Assembly: GCF_013373865.1 (NCBI RefSeq)
Contig: NC_050471.1
Span: 14,140,983 to 14,204,982 of the forward strand
Length of the DNA stretch: 64,000 bases
Direction of reading: 5' to 3'
From: Monomorium pharaonis
Lineage: Eukaryota; Arthropoda; Insecta; Hymenoptera; Formicidae
Below are positions 43,853 to 54,517 of this stretch, in pieces. Numbering within the stretch: position 1 is the stretch's first letter; the number at the start of each line of letters is the position of its first letter. The notes beneath the pieces are model-generated. The model saw nothing but the letters and a program-made list of their open reading frames with translations, searched no databases and had not been told where the DNA came from. A program made the position numbers and the translations under genes.

Positions 43853-44083
43853 ATGCGTTGGTTACGTAAAACGTTCCGGTTCGCCTGTCGTAGCGTCGTA
43901 AACCTGCCAGAGAACGGTCGCGATTCCCTCCGGTCCTTCCGATATTGTTATTGTTATACACAGGTGGTAAATTGTATTCCACCATCGGATATTGAAGTAG
44001 AGGACTACTGTCTGGGGAATCTCGAGCGTTATCTCGCGATCTATGCGTCTCGCGTACATGATAATCGTATCGCGTATGTATGA
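43853..44083 (+). CDS. Element C small ORF 1 (76 aa)
   Basis: The protein (MRWLRKTFRFACRSVVNLPE, then SDIEVEDYCLGNLERYLAIY) has a basic N-terminus, an aromatic and Cys-containing middle and an acidic helix. Composition is protein-like. It overlaps the next ORF through ATGA. I do not recognise it. Confidence 0.4.
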   Translation: MRWLRKTFRFACRSVVNLPENGRDSLRSFRYCYCYTQVVNCIPPSDIEVEDYCLGNLERYLAIYASRVHDNRIAYV

Positions 44084-44223
44084 CCATGGGCAACCTAACC
44101 TCAATCTGTCAAAACGCCGGCTGCCTGATCCTCATGGGTCTTATGCCGCTCGCGGTCCTCGGCTATGTCTGTCTCTGTCTAGGAAGAGTACAGGAGTTTA
44201 CTAGTGACGTTTTCGGAACGTGA
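44080..44223 (+). CDS. Element C small ORF 2, possible membrane protein (47 aa)
   Basis: The start ATG overlaps the stop of ORF 1 (ATGA), an arrangement seen in viral termination-reinitiation. A second Met two codons on gives MGNLTSICQ, a possible myristoylation signal, followed by a hydrophobic segment (CLILMGLMPLAVLGYVCLCL) that could span a membrane. AATAAA follows at about 44249. Function unknown. Confidence 0.4.
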   Translation: MTMGNLTSICQNAGCLILMGLMPLAVLGYVCLCLGRVQEFTSDVFGT

Positions 44224-44262
44224 CAAATAATATATAGTATATAATTAAATAAAACTTTATTT

Positions 44263-44960
44263 ACGGCATTGCCGTTTATTGCAAATATGAACTTATAATT
44301 ATTTATGCATGCACGCACGCCGCTCACTCTCTCTCTCTCACGCATGCTCGCACGGCTCAGCGTATCACGGATAGAGTGTTTTAATCGGGCTTTAACGCGT
44401 TTATTTGCACGCACGACAAATAAATGAATATAATATACGCGCTGTTGCGCTTGAGATGCGCCGCTTACTATCACGACGCTTGTCGTATACAAAAATATGA
44501 ACATTGGTTAACATGAATATATAAACCTTTATAAAATATATATATATGACGCGATTTTTGCTGTCGCAGTAACAAACTTCTTATAAATATAATAATCTTT
44601 ACAAAACTTATGCGGACTTGCCGCTAACGCATATCTAATTGTAAATATTAAGAGAATATGATTAAATACATAATATGAACGGGTACGGTCTTGCCGTTAT
44701 GAACAAACCTAAGATTAATATCTATCATCACAAGAAAGTGAATTTAATGTTAAACAAACTATATATATGCGGTCTTGCCGCTATAATAAAGTAAATATAA
44801 TGAATACTGAAAATATTATTACAATATATAATGTGACTTTACTGCTAACGTTAAATATAATATGCGATCCTTGCCGCTGCAAACACAATCAATGAATATA
44901 CTATTATTAATAAATCTAACGCGAATTTAACGCAATAATAATGCTACGCGGTTTCGCCGC
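44263..44960. repeat. Six spaced GC hairpins in AT-rich DNA
   Basis: ACGGC-ATT-GCCGT (44263-44275), GCGG-ACTTG-CCGC (44612-44624), ACGG-TCTTG-CCGT (44685-44697), GCGG-TCTTG-CCGC (44769-44781), an imperfect one (44864-44877) and GCGG-TTTCG-CCGC (44948-44960). The closing pair changes from G-C to A-T in step. Most spacings are about 75-95 bp. Confidence 0.7.
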
Positions 44961-46521
44961 TGCGAGTATACTTAATACTATCTAAAATATATTTATATAA
45001 CTTAATCTACGCATAGTAACATCCACACACTGTATATATATACTTAATAATTAATCTTATGTATTTAAACTTAAAATTACACTGCACGGTTTCTAGTCTT
45101 TGCGCGCACAGAGTTTAGTTTCTATAGTCATCCTCCCTCGGCTCGTCCGTCGGTGCCTGGCTTGCTGGTTGAGTTAATATGTCCGAGTTGGGCGTCGGCG
45201 TTGTCCTCGGCGTTGGTGTCGGCCTCGGTGTCGGCGTCGGCTTCGGTGTCGGCGTTTGCTTTGGCGCCTCGTCCATCCTCGCCACGTTGATTCGGAGGTC
45301 TCGGATCGGTGCAGCGTCGGCTCCTGCTGGCGGCTGCAAGGTTGTCTTCTAATTTCTTGAAAATTTTCTTGTAAATTAAATGATAAATCGTTCCTGTTAA
45401 TTATTGACATTCCCCCAAGACTGGAGACGGATTCACTAATATTTGAAAATTGTGTATCCCTATACAAATTTTTATTCTGATATACATTATCTAAACCTGG
45501 GTTAAGATTAAGGTTAGATGGGGGGTCTTTATTAGAAACAATGATTTTCTTATTAATATTAGTCAAGGAATCATAAGAGTTATGAGATCGAATAGTTGGG
45601 TCGCTATTGATACGTAAACGTTTAGGATTGTTTCTAGAAATCTTAATATCCTGTCTAATAGGATTATTACTGATTATTGGTTTATTTCTAGAGGCAGCAG
45701 CAGAATTTTGAGATACAGTACATACCTTCGGTTTGTGTGATAAAAGAGTAGACCCATTGAAGGACCAGCCCTTGAATGCGGCGGACTTAAAAGCGTTTTG
45801 AGCCATTAAAGGCGAAGTTATACCCTTAGCCTTCATCAGCTTGACAGCGTGTCTTCTGTCAGTATTGCAATAAGACATAATGGTATTAATTGTCATAAAA
45901 TAATTAAAGACCGGGCAAGAAGTGTCAAATGCATGATGGCTACCCTTACAGTTAGTACATTTAACTGAAATACTATAGCAACCCTCAGTTTTATGTGCCT
46001 CATCACATCTGCTACAAGTGGTGACCCCTCTGCACGCAAATGCAGAGTGGTTCCACCTGGAGCAGACGAGGCATCTTCTGACTCTATTAACAAAAGACAT
46101 GACAAGTCGTTTAACCCTCCAGATATTAATTGTCTCAGGTAAAAGTGATGACTCATCAGATTTTAATTGTCTGAGTATCAATCAGTTCATCTTGATTTAA
46201 TGGATTTTTAGTTTTAAGTCTTTCAATTTTATATATTTTGGTAGGTTCTCCGGACCAAGTAATACCATTCAAGATATCTTAAATAGATAAAGAAGAATTC
46301 ACATCCCGAACTATGCCAATCCTATAAATACAAAAATTAGGAATGTATGTCACTGCATCCTTGAAAAACTCAGCTGAAGACTTAACCATTTGATTAGCTT
46401 CTGAAAAAGAAGAAAAATTGATCTTAATTATGTTTTTCCCCAATCTTACGCTCTCACTCGCACACATCACTCGCACTTATCCCTCGCATGCTCTCACACG
46501 CACTCATCCCTCGCACGCTCT

Positions 46522-47226
<705 letters not shown>

Positions 47227-47448
47227 ACCGCATACTACCCATCGCATACTACCCACATCGCGTACGTATTCTCGTGCGCTCTCGCTCCTGCCCGTACGCC
47301 GCTATCTTTACACGTTCTCACTCTCCCTCATCGCGTGCGCTTTTACTTACATTGTGATATTTCTATTAAGAAAAATAGGTATATAAAATAAAGAAAAAAT
47401 AGATAACATAAGTTTTTATTTTTTTAATGTTTAATTTATACATATAAA

Positions 47449-49431
47449 GACGTCTATCAAGCTGGAAGAACAAGGTCGTCGAAAATGAAAAACAATAGCA
47501 TGAGAATTAGGTGCTTTTTAGGTGCTATTTAGGTGCTCCATTCCAAATTTAGGTGCTCTTCCCGTTTTTCCGGAAATTAAAATTATGCGTTGTACTGTCA
47601 GCTTGACGTAAGCTAGCAGCGCACCCAACTAATATCACTAAAAGAAGAGCCCTAAAAAAATCGAAAGGGTTCCATAATTAGGTGCTTTTTAAGTGCTTTT
47701 GAATGGTCAAGCTCGCGGAGTCGTATCACTACCCTTTCGCCCAAAAACACCCCCTTAACAATATAGATATCAAGAAAAAATGTTATAAATGATTGGAATA
47801 AAAAATAAATTTATATAGAAAATAGGTTTTATACACAAAATAAATTTATACAGAAAATAGGTTTTAATTAAGTGCCTTATTAATGTACCACCAGCGAATT
47901 AAGTGATCCACCCCTTAGTTAGCAGCGCACCCAACTAATGTCACTGAAGGAAGATTCCTAAATAAACCAAAAAGCTTTAACAATTGGGTGTACTTTTTAG
48001 GTGCTTTTGAATAATCAAGCTCGCGGAATCGTATCTCTACCTCCTAGTCCAAAAATACCCCCTTAACATCAGTATTAATAGAAAAATGCTATAAATAATT
48101 AAAATAAAAAATTGAGTGCCTTATTAATGTACCACCAGCGAAATAAGTGATCTACCCCTTAGTCAAAAAATCCACTCCCTACAATATGCCGCTCTTAATA
48201 CTAGCTTACAAAATTAATATCTTTAAACTATTTTCATCTATCAAATCTGAAAGTACTTTATACAAATATACATACAGGGGGGGTTTAATGACAAGAAATT
48301 ATAAGCTTTCAAATATTCTGTATCTCATTTTTGACATACATTATTAAATGTGGAGATTTTTTTTTTGTTATTTAGTTTTTTAGGTGATTTGGCCATATCG
48401 TCATATTCTAAAAGCGACATACTGTAGGGGGTGAATTTTTGGAATAAGGGGTGAACATTTAATTCGCTGGTGGTACATTAATAAGGCATTCAATTAAAAC
48501 CTATTTTCTGTATATAAATTAATTTTTTATTTTAATTATTTATAGCATTTTTCTCTTGATACTGATGTTAAGAGGATGCTAAACTGCTCGTCAAACTTGA
48601 TCGAGGTCGATAATGTAGAGTCATTTGGGCACGTTATTAACAAAATTTTGTATGTATTTCTTTTATAGATTTCGAAATCCTTTTCCAGAATTAATTGTGG
48701 AGAATTTTTAATTCTGTAAATGCAATAAAAAGTTGTACATTGGAACAAATTGTACAATTCTGACAATAAAACAGATAGGACCCTCTTAAACACCGAAAAC
48801 TTTTTTTCTAAGGTTCCTAGGCTCATTCTAAAAGCACAGTATTGTTCTTTGCTGAAATGCCAAGTGCGCTCCAGGCTTATTTTATACGTACAAAGTCTAA
48901 AACTTTTATACGCAGCCAATGTTTTCACGAGTCGACTACAGAAGTCGATAACAAAACTATAATTTTCTAACTTTCTTTCGTTGTTCGTATGAAATTGATC
49001 GCAGCGCACCGCGTTATTATCTGTATTTTAATTTTGGAGAAGGATTTTCAATTCCATGCAATCAATAAAAAGATTTCGGTGTCCGAAAATTAATGATAAA
49101 ACAGAGCAGTTTAGTATCCCCTTAAGGAGGTGTTTTTGGACGAACGGGTAGAGATACGACTCCGAGAGCTTGACCATTCAAAAGCACTTAAAAAGCACCT
49201 AATTATGGAACCCGTTCAATTTTTTTAGGGCTCTTCTTTTAGTGATATTAGTTGGGTGCGCTGCTAGCTTACGTCAAGCTGGCAGTACAACGCATAATTT
49301 TAATTTCCGAAAAAACGGGAAGAGCACCTAATTTTTGAATAGAGCACCTAAATAGCACCTAAAAAGCACCTAATTCTCATACTATTGTTTTTCATTTTCG
49401 ACGACCTTGTTCTTCCAGCTTGATAGACGTC
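47449..49431. mobile_element. Element D: inverted-repeat transposon with AGGTGC words
   Basis: Termini GACGTCTATCAAGC and inverse, with about 320-bp inverted arms, are flanked by ATATAAA (47442-47448, 49432-49438), a 7-bp duplication. Each arm reiterates AGGTGC (for example about 47510-47560). Inside, further copies of a CACCCAACTAAT block and of ATTAATGTACCACCAGCG occur in direct and inverted order. No transposase. A TTAA MITE lies within it. Confidence 0.75.
48572..49121 (-). mobile_element. TTAA MITE, 550 bp, inside element D
   Basis: TTAA on both sides (48568-48571, 49122-49125) and inverted ends GGGGATACTAAACTGCTC / GAGGATGCTAAACTGCTC. It is nearly identical to the copy at 59166-59712. 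Both carry an open frame of about 155 codons (MRCDQFHTNNERKLENYSF here) of uncertain meaning. Confidence 0.8.
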
Positions 49432-49559
49432 ATATAAAGCGGTATAATAATTTTTCTCTTACATACTAAACACTAAAGCCAAAAACTCACAATCGAGAAG
49501 CCGATGTTTATTAAAGACGCTGCTTGCGCGTATCGCGTTAGATACTTGATCGGGGTTCT

Positions 49560-50183
49560 TTATGGTGGATGCAATATAGAGAATTGCGTAAACTGCATAT
49601 CAACATTATCAGTAATTTTAATTAGTCGATCGAACATTAAATCTACACAACCGTCCAGATCGAACATACGACGTACGGTCGACTCGGTCATTATCATGCG
49701 TACGTTTTGTGATTCCAAACGTATAAAGTTAACCTCACTGATTATGCAAATTCTGGCTGTTAGCGGTCCAACGTTAATAAAATTGTACAAGTCTTTATAG
49801 TCGGTGCGAAGCAGATTCAGAACGTTTTGTCGCTGTTCGTAAAGTCCCTTCCATGTTTCGAGAGACATTATAAGTTCGTTCCCCCGATGATCTCCTATGG
49901 CGATTTCCACGTAACTCGGCGGACCAACGTTGATGCCAATCTCGAGATATTTGTACCCCGTACTCGTAAGCGCGTATCGTCTGCTTAGTACGCGAACCGC
50001 GCGACGCTCCGACGTACTGTATAAAAAATAATATAATAATAATAAAATATAAATGTTATAATATAAAAGTTGAAAAATAAAAAGAATTTTAAAAAATCAA
50101 ACTTACACGTCGCATTTCTTCTCGCACGATATAGTATCGTAGCAACGCTTCGTATCACTGCTGCTTTCTTTGGCGGAGAACAT
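49560..50183 (-). CDS. Polinton protein of unknown function, spliced (177 aa)
   Basis: Exon 1 (50183-50107, MFSAKESSDTKRCYDTISC) and exon 2 (50016-49560) join in frame across a 90-bp GT-AG intron (GTAAGT donor, TACAG acceptor), giving an uninterrupted protein. It includes RRAVRVLSRRYALTSTGYKY, EIAIGDHRGNELIMSLETW and a C-terminal IKITDNVDMQFTQFSIL. No domain is recognised. It is the last gene of the minus-strand structural block. An intact spliced frame among broken neighbours is notable. Confidence 0.55.
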
Positions 50184-50462
50184 TTTGTTCGAGCGGCTGA
50201 CGCAATACTGATCGTACGAAAAAATAGTTCGACTTATAAGTTACGATAGAGGGGAAATTTCTTCGAGTAGAGGGAGAAACAACGTTGAATATCTTCCCTT
50301 TAGGGAATAATCTCGAACGTGTCGTAACACGTTCCGACTCAAACATTAGAAAACGCTAAAAGAACGTTAAAAATAACGTAAACAGATTCCGACAGGGTTA
50401 ATAGGGGTAATAAGAGACAGGAGTAATAAGAAAAAAACACTATATTTATAAAAAACGCATGT

Positions 50463-50960
50463 TTATTGATGACAATGCCACCAATTGAATATTTTAAATA
50501 CATTTTGTAAAGCGCAATTTGTTGAATGATGTGCACAACGTAAAGTATGCGTAACGTCCATCTCGTTTAAAGATCTTATATCGTCATAATGCGCCTCGAT
50601 ATTTTCAACGTATATGTCTTCTTTCGTGTCATCCAGAAGCAAATTCCGCAGCCATTCTCGTTTCTCGTGTCCCTTGACGTATATGACGGGCGGTGTTTCG
50701 TTCCTAGTCAGCGTCGTTGTAATCAATTTCTTAGCTCTGCTGTATGGGATCGTTCCGCTGTTCCATCGTAATCCGTGATGATGCGTAAGCAACCACGATG
50801 CTTGGCGTTTGTCTGCGTTATTGAGTCGATGCCACGGTACGGGATTTCGAAAAATGTAATGCGAGAGAATGAATCCATCTCTGAAAGCAGTAAACTCCTT
50901 AACGATAAACTTTCTTCCAACGATAAAACCTTGCAGGTCCACGAACGTTGTTATAGACAT
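50463..50960 (-). CDS. Polinton-associated exonuclease-like protein, uncertain (165 aa)
   Basis: I chose the Met at 50960 (MSITTFVDLQGFIVG); an upstream Met at 51011 is possible. VDLQGF at the N-terminus resembles the first motif of DEDD exonucleases but with Gln where a catalytic Glu is expected; the C-terminal RCAHHSTNCALQNV resembles the third motif without the Asp. A middle segment reads PPVIYVKGHEKREWLRNLL. If this reading is right it is a catalytically dead RNase H-fold protein. The frame is intact. Confidence 0.4.
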   Translation of the reverse strand: MSITTFVDLQGFIVGRKFIVKEFTAFRDGFILSHYIFRNPVPWHRLNNADKRQASWLLTHHHGLRWNSGTIPYSRAKKLITTTLTRNETPPVIYVKGHEKREWLRNLLLDDTKEDIYVENIEAHYDDIRSLNEMDVTHTLRCAHHSTNCALQNVFKIFNWWHCHQ

Positions 50961-51125
50961 AATGAGCTCTCTATCGATAATCGAGAAGACTGCCCTCAAT
51001 TTTTGGCGCATCGTAGGTTTATATATCGTCTTATTTCCACCCCCTCTCCTTTAATAATGTATAGCGAGACAACGTTCTTAGGTGATAATTACGAATGGAC
51101 CTTTTTGCCGAAAATTCGCAACAGT

Positions 51126-51823
51126 TTAATTCGGCTCGAGATAATCGTATCCGTAATAGGTTTTACAGAAACGTACGTATGTGTCGTAGAGAATCGACCA
51201 TCTGTTTTTATCAAAATCCAGATTCATATCGTCGTACGGATAACATTCTGAGTTTAGATACAGTTTCACGTTTGGCAGTTTACAATGATCGAATCGGCTC
51301 GTATCCTCGAGCATAACGTTCTTCCGACCAGCCTGCAGAGCGAAGATGACGTACCGCGGCTTCTCGAGTTGAGTAGCGGTCTTGATAGCCCACGAGTGTT
51401 TGGTCGTGCGCTGCAATAGCGGAAACTCGTATAAATCCCACGAACGAAAAGCCATGCTCAGGTATCGTCCGCTTTCCAGAGTACGCAGCATCACCAGTTT
51501 ATTTATCTCGTTCAGCAGGACGTTCTTGTTGCGATCAATCTCTACACCGTCGAGCTCGTATCGAATCTCATCGAACATGAACGCGATGCAATTATTTCCC
51601 AATATCACATCCCCGCAGCTGGTTTTTTTATCGTAAGTTTTCCCTCAACGTATAGAAAACTTTGAGATGGTAACGTGTATAAATCTTGCTGTTGTATAGG
51701 TATTCTTATCTCGTCGCTGTGTTCGAACGTTGTATTGGCGAACGGATTGTACGTGTGAGTCTCGATCTTGACGATGCAATCGTCAAAGATCGGCTCGTCT
51801 TTGATGTTTAAAAGGTCTATCAT
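51126..51823 (-). pseudogene. Polinton major capsid protein, N-terminal part, frameshifted
   Basis: The first segment (51823-51605) contains DEIRIPIQQQDLYTLPS and FLYVEGKLTI, features I associate with insect Polinton major capsid proteins (double jelly-roll). A frameshift at about 51605 leads to the second segment (51608-51126; CIAFMFDEIRYELDGVEIDR, LESGRYLSMAFRSW). Homology ends near 51100, where another frame break occurs, so only about 230 residues of an expected 500-650 are present. The gene for an exonuclease-like protein follows directly, suggesting a deletion. Confidence 0.6.
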
Positions 51824-52012
51824 TGTCGCACCGCGAATCCCAGAGATTTCAAAAATTCAACGTTTGACGCGGTGAGCTTCTTTTTCTTGGAACAACTGGA
51901 TTATTGAATATTATCAAAAGGTATAGCAGAAATATCGGATGACTGTTGTAACACGTTGATGTTTTCGTTGTAAAGATGTTTGTGTTTATTTTTCTCGCGC
52001 GTTCCGACGCGT

Positions 52013-52815
52013 TTAGTACGAGCATTTCACGTTCACGTTATCGTTGCAGTCGTCGTCGTCGCACGTGCAATCTGACGGTAATTTCTTCTCCTCGAAATCA
52101 AGCAATCGTCCGTTCTGATCGACGACGCGTATCGTCAGATCCGTAACGCTCCGCGCGATGATCGGCAGGTAAATGATCTGCGACGGTCTTTCCGAAATCT
52201 TATATCCAGGTGACACGTTCGGCGAAAACTCATGTATCACGTGCACGCTTTTGTCGTTGCTGTACGCGCCCGCGGTCACGTTGCACTCTACGCGGATAAT
52301 GTTCACGTTCATCATTATATTGATCGACACGTCTGACTCGTGCCATTTTCGCGATTCCAGTATACGCTTCGACGTGAATCCCAGCAGCGAGCCGATATTG
52401 TTGGATTTACCAAAATTTATTTTGTATGCGCATCTGATCTCACATCTCATCGTATTGTAGTTTGCGCGGATCGTTATCGGGTCTTCATCCCCAGCATTAT
52501 TGTCTTTAATCGCAATGTCACCGCGCGTAACGTTTAAACGAGCCTCGTCGCGTCGCGGACGTATTTGTGAAATCTCGCGTTTTAAAAACTCATTTATGGC
52601 ATGCAGCTTGTACGATCCCTCGGGAATCATAATCTCCACGTTGTCTTTACCAAAGTAAAATTTATTGTTTGAAGCATTCACATTCGGTATCGTGTTATAT
52701 GTTTCAAAGATCGCTAGACCGAGCTCGCAGTTGTCGTCGTGGGAGAATCTATAGTGGGAGAGTACCTCGCTGTCAGAATGCTGCTCTTGCCGCTCAGCGT
52801 AAGCGTCAGCGACAT
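52013..52815 (-). pseudogene. Polinton minor capsid / penton-like protein, frameshifted
   Basis: The Met at 52815 (MSLTLTLSGKSS) starts one frame; near 52745 the reading passes into the long frame ending at 52013 (NNKFYFGKDNVEIMIPEGSY, IGSLLGFTSKRILESRKWHE, VIHEFSPNVSPGYKISERPS, TIRVVDQNGRLLDF). Beta-rich composition and position beside the protease fit the single-jelly-roll minor capsid protein. The family call rests on recollection of insect Polinton proteins and is moderate. Confidence 0.5.
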
Positions 52816-52856
52816 GTTTGAACGAATACTGAGTTTAAACAGCGCAACGTCAGTCT

Positions 52857-53331
52857 TTAAATCGAGTGTAAAAATAGCAGACAAAGTTGTCCGCAAATGC
52901 TCTGATCGTAGATTTGATAGGACGTTTGATTGTTTTCTATTTTTGTCACACCGTCTCCGAAATATCGTACGAGTTCTCTAGGTGATTTCCGAAACTATCG
53001 AAATACATCACGTGATTGTCTCTCTTTGCGTACGCTACCCAGTGAGTACCGGGACCCGCCGCATCGTCCAGGTTTACGATACCGCTTTCATTTAGACGCG
53101 CACCGCTTATCGGTAACGCGTTACGCATAAACACTCCTCTGAAATATGAAATACGCATACGAATAGCCAAATGATGTAATTGCACGTTTGTCATCGCACC
53201 CACGGGTATTTTTAACGCCTCTTTGAAGTATTTTTTCTTTTCGCTTTTACGCCTTTTCCGTACTTGTATGGGGCGAGATACAGCCCTCGTCCGCCTTTGT
53301 ACGGCGCGAGATACACTCCGCGACCTTCCAT
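52857..53331 (-). pseudogene. Polinton adenain-like cysteine protease, frameshifted
   Basis: An N-terminal stretch (from 53331) has two GR-G-(V/L)YLAPYK repeats, followed after a frame break near 53230 by a segment with the catalytic His in GTHWVAYAKR and the acidic residue in MYFDSFG (53203-52946). A second frame break near 52977 precedes the segment with the nucleophile in SICGQLC, ending at 52857. So the His, acidic and Cys residues are all present but in different frames. Adenain-type enzymes mature capsid precursors. Confidence 0.75.
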
Positions 53332-53361
53332 CGCGCGATTGTCACGTTGCAGCTCCTCGAG

Positions 53362-53898
53362 TTAACGTCGCGTGGCTTTGCGGTCGTTTACCGCCTTTGC
53401 CACGCCGGCCGCTCCGCCGATCAATGATTCGAGCGCGCCTAATATCGGTAGAATCGGTAATGCACCGCCTCGTTTTGCTGCCGGAAGTATACGTTTTTTT
53501 TTCGTCGTCGTCTTTTTCTTCTTGCTCTTTACGCCCATATCGATCTTTGTCTTGGCTTTCATAGCTGCCCAGACGACAGCAGCGGCGGCTCTTTCTCCGA
53601 GAGCCGAATCTTTCGCGATTACGCGTTTTCGTGCTTTGTTGGCGAGTATCTCGTCCGCTGCGTGTCTGTCGGCAAGCTCGTTGCTTCGAGAATACGCAAT
53701 ATCGTGTTCGCGGCACGCCGCGTCCGGTAGATTTATACCCTGATCGCCTCTAGCTAATCGCTTTTCCAAGTGCATTCCCGGCCCGCAAAACTGATGATAG
53801 CCAGGGATGTGTAACTCGAAGGGAAGCGCGTTTATCGCGCGATTCAACAGATAACCGCAGCCGCTTTTTACCGATTTGTTCGTTGCGAAAGCTGACAT
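53362..53898 (-). CDS. Phospholipase A2 (parvovirus VP1 type) fused to a hydrophobic core-peptide-like tail (178 aa)
   Basis: Residues about 30-95 form a PLA2 domain: calcium loop FCGPGMHL and catalytic His-Asp in CREHDIAYS, preceded by HIPGYHQ. Parvovirus VP1 uses this domain to leave the endosome. A Lys-rich nuclear-localisation-like segment (KSKKKKTTTKKKR) follows, then GGALPILPILGALESLIGG, which resembles adenovirus pX/pVI membrane-active segments. The ORF is intact and overlaps the upstream gene by 31 bases. It lies between protease and a small gene in the structural block, so it is probably a virion protein. Confidence 0.8.
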   Translation of the reverse strand: MSAFATNKSVKSGCGYLLNRAINALPFELHIPGYHQFCGPGMHLEKRLARGDQGINLPDAACREHDIAYSRSNELADRHAADEILANKARKRVIAKDSALGERAAAAVVWAAMKAKTKIDMGVKSKKKKTTTKKKRILPAAKRGGALPILPILGALESLIGGAAGVAKAVNDRKATRR

Positions 53899-54203
53899 TC
53901 GTTACAATTCTTGATCAACGGTGCGGGGCCGTCGATGTGCGTTTGCTGCCACGGTTGATTGTAATGCTTGTTACAGCGACGATAGCTTCGAACCTCTTGA
54001 TCCGCTTTTAAATGTTCCGGAAGCTTGTTCCACACGTGTTCGATATAGTTGCCGCACTCGCGTAACAGAACGATCTTTGGCACAAACTGTAACTGCTCTG
54101 CGCTTAAATCGAGAATATTGGAGGGATGCGATAGTACGAGATACATCTTTGATACTGAGCGATGCATAACTTTGCGCTCGTATAAATAGCCGTTTGATCC
54201 CAT
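53868..54203 (-). CDS. Polinton small protein of unknown function (111 aa)
   Basis: The intact ORF (MGSNGYLYERKVMHRSVSKM, later RECGNYIEHVWNKLPEHLKA) ends in a Cys-containing segment (NCNECQ). It overlaps the start of the PLA2 gene. The MG start could be myristoylated. I recognise no family. It is the first gene of the minus-strand block, upstream of which lies a roughly 300-bp AT-rich region that could hold the promoter. Confidence 0.6.
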   Translation of the reverse strand: MGSNGYLYERKVMHRSVSKMYLVLSHPSNILDLSAEQLQFVPKIVLLRECGNYIEHVWNKLPEHLKADQEVRSYRRCNKHYNQPWQQTHIDGPAPLIKNCNECQLSQRTNR

Positions 54204-54517
54204 CCCTTTACCTAATATAAAAATAAGGTTTGTGCAACAACCTGATAAGCTAGTAAAAAAATGTGTGCGTAAAAATCTGTAAAAGGTATAAAATATTTTT
54301 CAAGCGTTAGTGAAGCGTACGACGAAGACGTGATTTTACGCGTCTCCAAGAGTTATAGTTTTCTGTAGTATGGGAAAAGTGAAGTGGTTTCATTTGTTTG
54401 GAAATTCGACGAGAAAAGTGTCGTCCAGATCAGACAGCATCGTCAGTTCAGTTCGAAATTTCTTCAAGTAAAGAAGTGAAAATGCATTTCCAAAAATATA
54501 TTTACAACAAAGATACC

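Larger units (their letters stand above)
42721..45338 (+). mobile_element. Element C: 2.6-kb TG..CA element inserted in LINE ORF1
   Basis: The interrupted LINE reading frame fixes the ends: TGTGACCGAAC at the left and GGCGGCTGCA at the right, with AGGT duplicated (42717-42720, 45339-45342). Up to seven bases match at the junctions, so the duplication could be 4-7 bp. The left third is GC-rich; the middle has two small overlapping ORFs and a polyadenylation signal; the right third has spaced GC hairpins, and its end encodes a PTPTPRPTPTP repeat on the minus strand (about 45180-45270). No enzyme genes. Confidence 0.65.
42618..46440 (-). pseudogene. LINE ORF1 (Gag-like), split by element C
   Basis: N-terminal RRM-like part at 46440-46279 (INFSSFSEANQMV, IYRIGIVRDV), then after a stop and a frameshift the main part from about 46181: three CCHC-type knuckles (CLVCSRWNH..C, CSRCDEAHKTEGC, CTNCKGSHHAFDTSC) typical of Jockey ORF1, ending near 45339 in NFQEIR. 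The last 33 codons (LILNDIYMIIRENKNF to the stop) continue at 42720-42618, beyond the insertion. The 5' end abuts the (ACGC)n array. Confidence 0.75.

Noticed and set aside
44163..44504. 113-codon minus-strand ORF in element C
   Set aside because: It runs across the polyadenylation signal and hairpin of the plus-strand unit and has no recognisable features.
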